Both the position numbers and the translations under genes were made by a program. A DNA stretch of 7,745 nt from Aminipila sp051883075 (lineage in GTDB: Bacteria; Bacillota; Clostridia; Peptostreptococcales; Anaerovoracaceae): assembly GCA_051883075.1 (NCBI GenBank), contig JBJETA010000149.1, positions 1 through 7,745 of the forward strand. The letters are read 5' to 3'. Below the pieces are notes generated by a model that saw only the letters and a program-made list of their open reading frames with translations, searched no databases and was not told the origin of the DNA. Below, in pieces: positions 5,363-7,745 of this stretch. Within the stretch, counting starts at the first letter, position 1, and each line of letters opens with the position of its first letter.

Positions 5363-6889
5363 ATGGAAAATTTGAATTTTAATGAATTAGACTTATCAAA
5401 ATCCATGAAAAAGGCGCTTGATGCCATGGGTTTTGAAGAAGCTACCCCTATACAGTCGAAAGCTATACCTCTGGTTATGGCAGGCCGTGACGTAATCGGT
5501 CAGGCTCAGACCGGTACAGGCAAAACCTGTGCCTTCGGGATTCCTGCAGTAGAAATGATAGACCCGGACCTTTCCGGTGTCCAGGTTCTGGTTCTCTGTC
5601 CTACAAGAGAGCTTGCCATCCAGGTATCTGAGGAATTCCGTAATCTGTGCAAATATAAAAAAGGAATTAAATCCCTTGCCATCTACGGCGGTCAGTCCAT
5701 AGATCGGCAGATTATGTCACTGAAGGGAAAGCCGCAAATTATAATAGGCACTCCGGGCAGAATCATGGATCATATGAGACGTCATACCCTTAAATTTAAA
5801 AATCTTAAAATGGCTGTCCTTGATGAAGCAGACGAAATGCTGAACATGGGCTTCCGTGACGATATTGACACCATATTCTCAGACATTCCCCAGGACAGAC
5901 AGACTATGCTTTTTTCCGCAACAATGCCGCAGGGAATCCTTGATATAGCGGATTTATATATGAAAAATCCCGAACATGTTGTAACAGTCCAGAAAGAAGT
6001 AACAATCGACACAATCGACCAGTATTATATCGAAGTACGTGAAAGTTCAAAGCTTGAGCTTTTAAGCCGTCTTATGGATGCAAAGAATTTCAAGCTTGGA
6101 ATCGTATTCTGCAATACAAAATGGAAGGTTGACGAACTCTGCAATTCGCTCCAGGCACGCGGCTATACTGCCGAAGCTCTTCACGGAGATATGAAACAGC
6201 GCGAGCGTGACCGTGTAATGAACAAATTCAGAAAAGGTCAGGTCGACCTGCTTGTGGCCACCGATGTAGCTGCAAGGGGCATAGATGTAAGCGACGTCGA
6301 GGTCGTTTTCAACTATGACATACCTAATGATGCTGAATACTATGTTCACAGAATAGGCAGGACAGGAAGAGCCGGAAAAAGAGGGGTTTCATACTCTTTT
6401 GTATTCGGAAGGGATATTTACAGACTGAAGGATATAGAAAGATATACAAAATCCAAGATAAACAGAGCCAAACCGCCTACAATTTCAAGCATAGAGGCCT
6501 CAAGATTCCAGACGATAAAAGATGAAGTTACGGCAGTTCTTGCAGACAGCACCTACACAAAGTATACAGAAGCTGTAGAAGAGCTTTTGGATGAGCTCGA
6601 CGAGGTTACTACCCTCGATATTGCTGCCGCACTGTTTAAAATGAAGTTCGGAGAACTCGACACCAGAACATATGAGGAGTCCGAGCTTGACAACGACTTT
6701 ACCCTCAACCGCCGTGACAGATTCAATAATCTTTTCCGCAGCAACGGGCGTGGAAAAGATAAAGGCAGAGCCTCACGCAGAGGCAGCCGTTCAAATGAAA
6801 GAAGCGGTCGTGACCGTGACAACGGCAGAAGCCGGAGCTTCGGCAAGCCAAAAGATAAAAACGGCAAAAAAAATAAAAAATCAAAATAA
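5363..6889 (+). CDS. cshA: DEAD-box ATP-dependent RNA helicase (CshA/DeaD-like)
   Basis: A 508-residue cytosolic RNA helicase that unwinds short RNA duplexes; relatives act in ribosome assembly, RNA decay and cold adaptation. All core motifs are present: Q motif ending at Q31, AQTGTGKT (48-55), PTRELA (80-85), TPGR (130-133), DEAD (154-157), SAT (185-187), VFCNT (248-252), ATDVAARGID (299-308) and HRIGRTGRAG (329-338). The segment around YGGQSIDRQI (108-117) closely matches Bacillus CshA. An acidic dimerisation-like region follows (about 380-440). The tail (about 449-508) is rich in Arg, Gly, Lys and Ser, probably disordered, and should bind RNA; I see no DbpA-type RNA-binding domain. ATG 5363 has GAGG at 5353-5356, six bases ahead. 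An in-frame ATG at 5351 would add MRKL but has no ribosome binding site and would overlap the one used. The CshA rather than general DeaD name is probable, not certain. Confidence 0.95.
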   Translation: MENLNFNELDLSKSMKKALDAMGFEEATPIQSKAIPLVMAGRDVIGQAQTGTGKTCAFGIPAVEMIDPDLSGVQVLVLCPTRELAIQVSEEFRNLCKYKKGIKSLAIYGGQSIDRQIMSLKGKPQIIIGTPGRIMDHMRRHTLKFKNLKMAVLDEADEMLNMGFRDDIDTIFSDIPQDRQTMLFSATMPQGILDIADLYMKNPEHVVTVQKEVTIDTIDQYYIEVRESSKLELLSRLMDAKNFKLGIVFCNTKWKVDELCNSLQARGYTAEALHGDMKQRERDRVMNKFRKGQVDLLVATDVAARGIDVSDVEVVFNYDIPNDAEYYVHRIGRTGRAGKRGVSYSFVFGRDIYRLKDIERYTKSKINRAKPPTISSIEASRFQTIKDEVTAVLADSTYTKYTEAVEELLDELDEVTTLDIAAALFKMKFGELDTRTYEESELDNDFTLNRRDRFNNLFRSNGRGKDKGRASRRGSRSNERSGRDRDNGRSRSFGKPKDKNGKKNKKSK

Positions 6890-6906
6890 AATACTGCATA
6901 AAAAAC

Positions 6907-6946
6907 ATCCCGGAAACCATTTCTGATTTCCGGGATATTTTTATTT
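6907..6946. terminator. Bidirectional terminator between the helicase and metallopeptidase-like genes
   Basis: ATCCCGGAAA (6907-6916) pairs perfectly with TTTCCGGGAT (6927-6936) around a 10-base loop. On the plus strand the stem is followed by ATTTTTATTTATT; on the minus strand by GTTTTTTATG. It lies 17 bases past the helicase stop and 26 bases past the stop of the convergent gene, so it should end both transcripts. Confidence 0.9.
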
Positions 6947-6972
6947 ATTGCTCATTAACTTACTTGCTTTCT

Positions 6973-7745
6973 TTATTCCTGGCTTTCTTCATCCTCCGGC
7001 TGTATTTCCGGATTGACATAAACATTGTTCTTCTCTATATTGTCCAATATATCAGCCTTTATTTTTCTTAACTCAGGATATTGGTCGAAGAAATCGAATT
7101 TAGCCTTCGTTTTTTCTGTCGGTGCCTCCTTCATAAGAACATATGCACAGAAAGTTTCCGCCATATCTTCAGCACAGTTGGTAGAAGCATATTCCGTCAC
7201 AAATTCAGACTGATGTCTTATATAAAAATATATATTTTCAGGATCGGTTTCCCAATCCTTGTGCACACTTTTCCAGAAGGCTGTGTAAAAATCCTGTATA
7301 TAAGAACCCTCTTCCGCATATAAAATGCCGTCCTGGAAGATTTCATCAGGGTACACTTCAGAGTAGTCCTGAAGATATTCAGCCTGCTCGTCATTCAGAG
7401 ATATATAATGAAACATTTCATGTACTGCCGTATACGGAAAAATCCCGTCATCAGCAATATCATCAGGGTCAACACTCATAGCCCACTTTATCCCCTTTTC
7501 ATCCATAGGCATCACATATGCCATTGTATTTCCTTCTCCGTCGCCGCCGACTTTAAATAAAGAAATGTTTTTAAAAAGCTCTTTCGGAAGCACCTCTGTC
7601 GTTTTTTCCCAATATGTATATGCGTCCTTTTTTTCTTTTTCACCGATGTCACTGAGTCCGCAGTTCTCCGGCTCAATATATACAACTTCTCCGTCATCGC
7701 CTATGCGGTATAGTGCCAGGGTTTGGGATTCCCTGTCATCCACCA
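6973..7745 (-). CDS. Putative HExxH zinc metallopeptidase-like protein, N terminus cut by the window edge
   Basis: The reverse strand is open from the right edge to a TAA at 6973, giving 257 codons with no start that can be trusted. The GTG at 7743 is simply the first full codon; residues are numbered from it. HEMFH (108-112) inside AVHEMFHYISL fits the HExxH zinc site. About 80 residues on, NCAEDMAETFCAYVLM (189-204) offers E192 or E196 as a third zinc ligand. This layout resembles gluzincin peptidases, including the anthrax lethal factor-like group. The visible protein is very acidic and ends in an Asp/Glu-rich tail. Many Firmicute proteins of this kind are secreted lipoproteins, but any signal peptide would lie outside the window. 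I cannot name the family or substrate. The gene is convergent with the helicase gene and shares its terminator. Confidence 0.7.
   Translation of the reverse strand, partial: VDDRESQTLALYRIGDDGEVVYIEPENCGLSDIGEKEKKDAYTYWEKTTEVLPKELFKNISLFKVGGDGEGNTMAYVMPMDEKGIKWAMSVDPDDIADDGIFPYTAVHEMFHYISLNDEQAEYLQDYSEVYPDEIFQDGILYAEEGSYIQDFYTAFWKSVHKDWETDPENIYFYIRHQSEFVTEYASTNCAEDMAETFCAYVLMKEAPTEKTKAKFDFFDQYPELRKIKADILDNIEKNNVYVNPEIQPEDEESQE

Noticed and set aside
6672..6926. Open frames overlapping the Arg/Gly-rich helicase tail on both strands
   Set aside because: They are by-products of the biased codon use in the basic tail, and the plus-strand one runs into the terminator hairpin.

Overview
The window looks like chromosome from a low-GC Firmicute of the Clostridia, most likely Lachnospiraceae-like. 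This rests on the AT-rich spacers, strong purine-rich ribosome binding sites (AGGAGG type), near-consensus sigma-A promoters, and protein sequences of Clostridia type: a QLSLF-tagged Y-family polymerase, a CshA-like RNA helicase and a PAS-GGDEF-EAL protein. I see no rRNA, tRNA, CRISPR array, insertion sequence or phage gene. The genus call is an inference.

There are seven protein genes, five whole and two cut by the window edges. Bases 1-1602 (minus strand) hold a compact operon read from right to left: a small KdpD-type universal stress protein, a six-helix DUF308/HdeD-like membrane protein, and the N-terminal 207 residues of a SulP-family anion transporter that runs off the left edge. Its promoter lies back to back with that of dinB (1739-3004, plus), an error-prone Y-family DNA polymerase. 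The shared 136-base spacer carries a perfect 11-bp inverted repeat and a second 12-bp palindrome. A large bidirectional terminator at 3005-3069 separates dinB from a convergent membrane-bound PAS-GGDEF-EAL cyclic-di-GMP protein (3081-5099, minus). A 263-base spacer with two divergent promoters follows, one of them a perfect TTGACA-17-TATAAT. That promoter drives a CshA/DeaD-like DEAD-box RNA helicase (5363-6889, plus). A second bidirectional terminator (6907-6946) separates it from a convergent HExxH metallopeptidase-like gene (6973 to the right edge, minus), whose start lies outside the window.

The units share no single pathway. They are an anion-transport/stress operon, translesion DNA synthesis, cyclic-di-GMP signalling, RNA remodelling and a probable zinc peptidase, which reads as ordinary core chromosome rather than an island. 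The points most worth a second look are the usp-DUF308-SulP module, the dyad between it and dinB, and the loss of two key metal ligands from the EAL domain while the GGDEF domain stays intact. I found no convincing new defence or mobile system.
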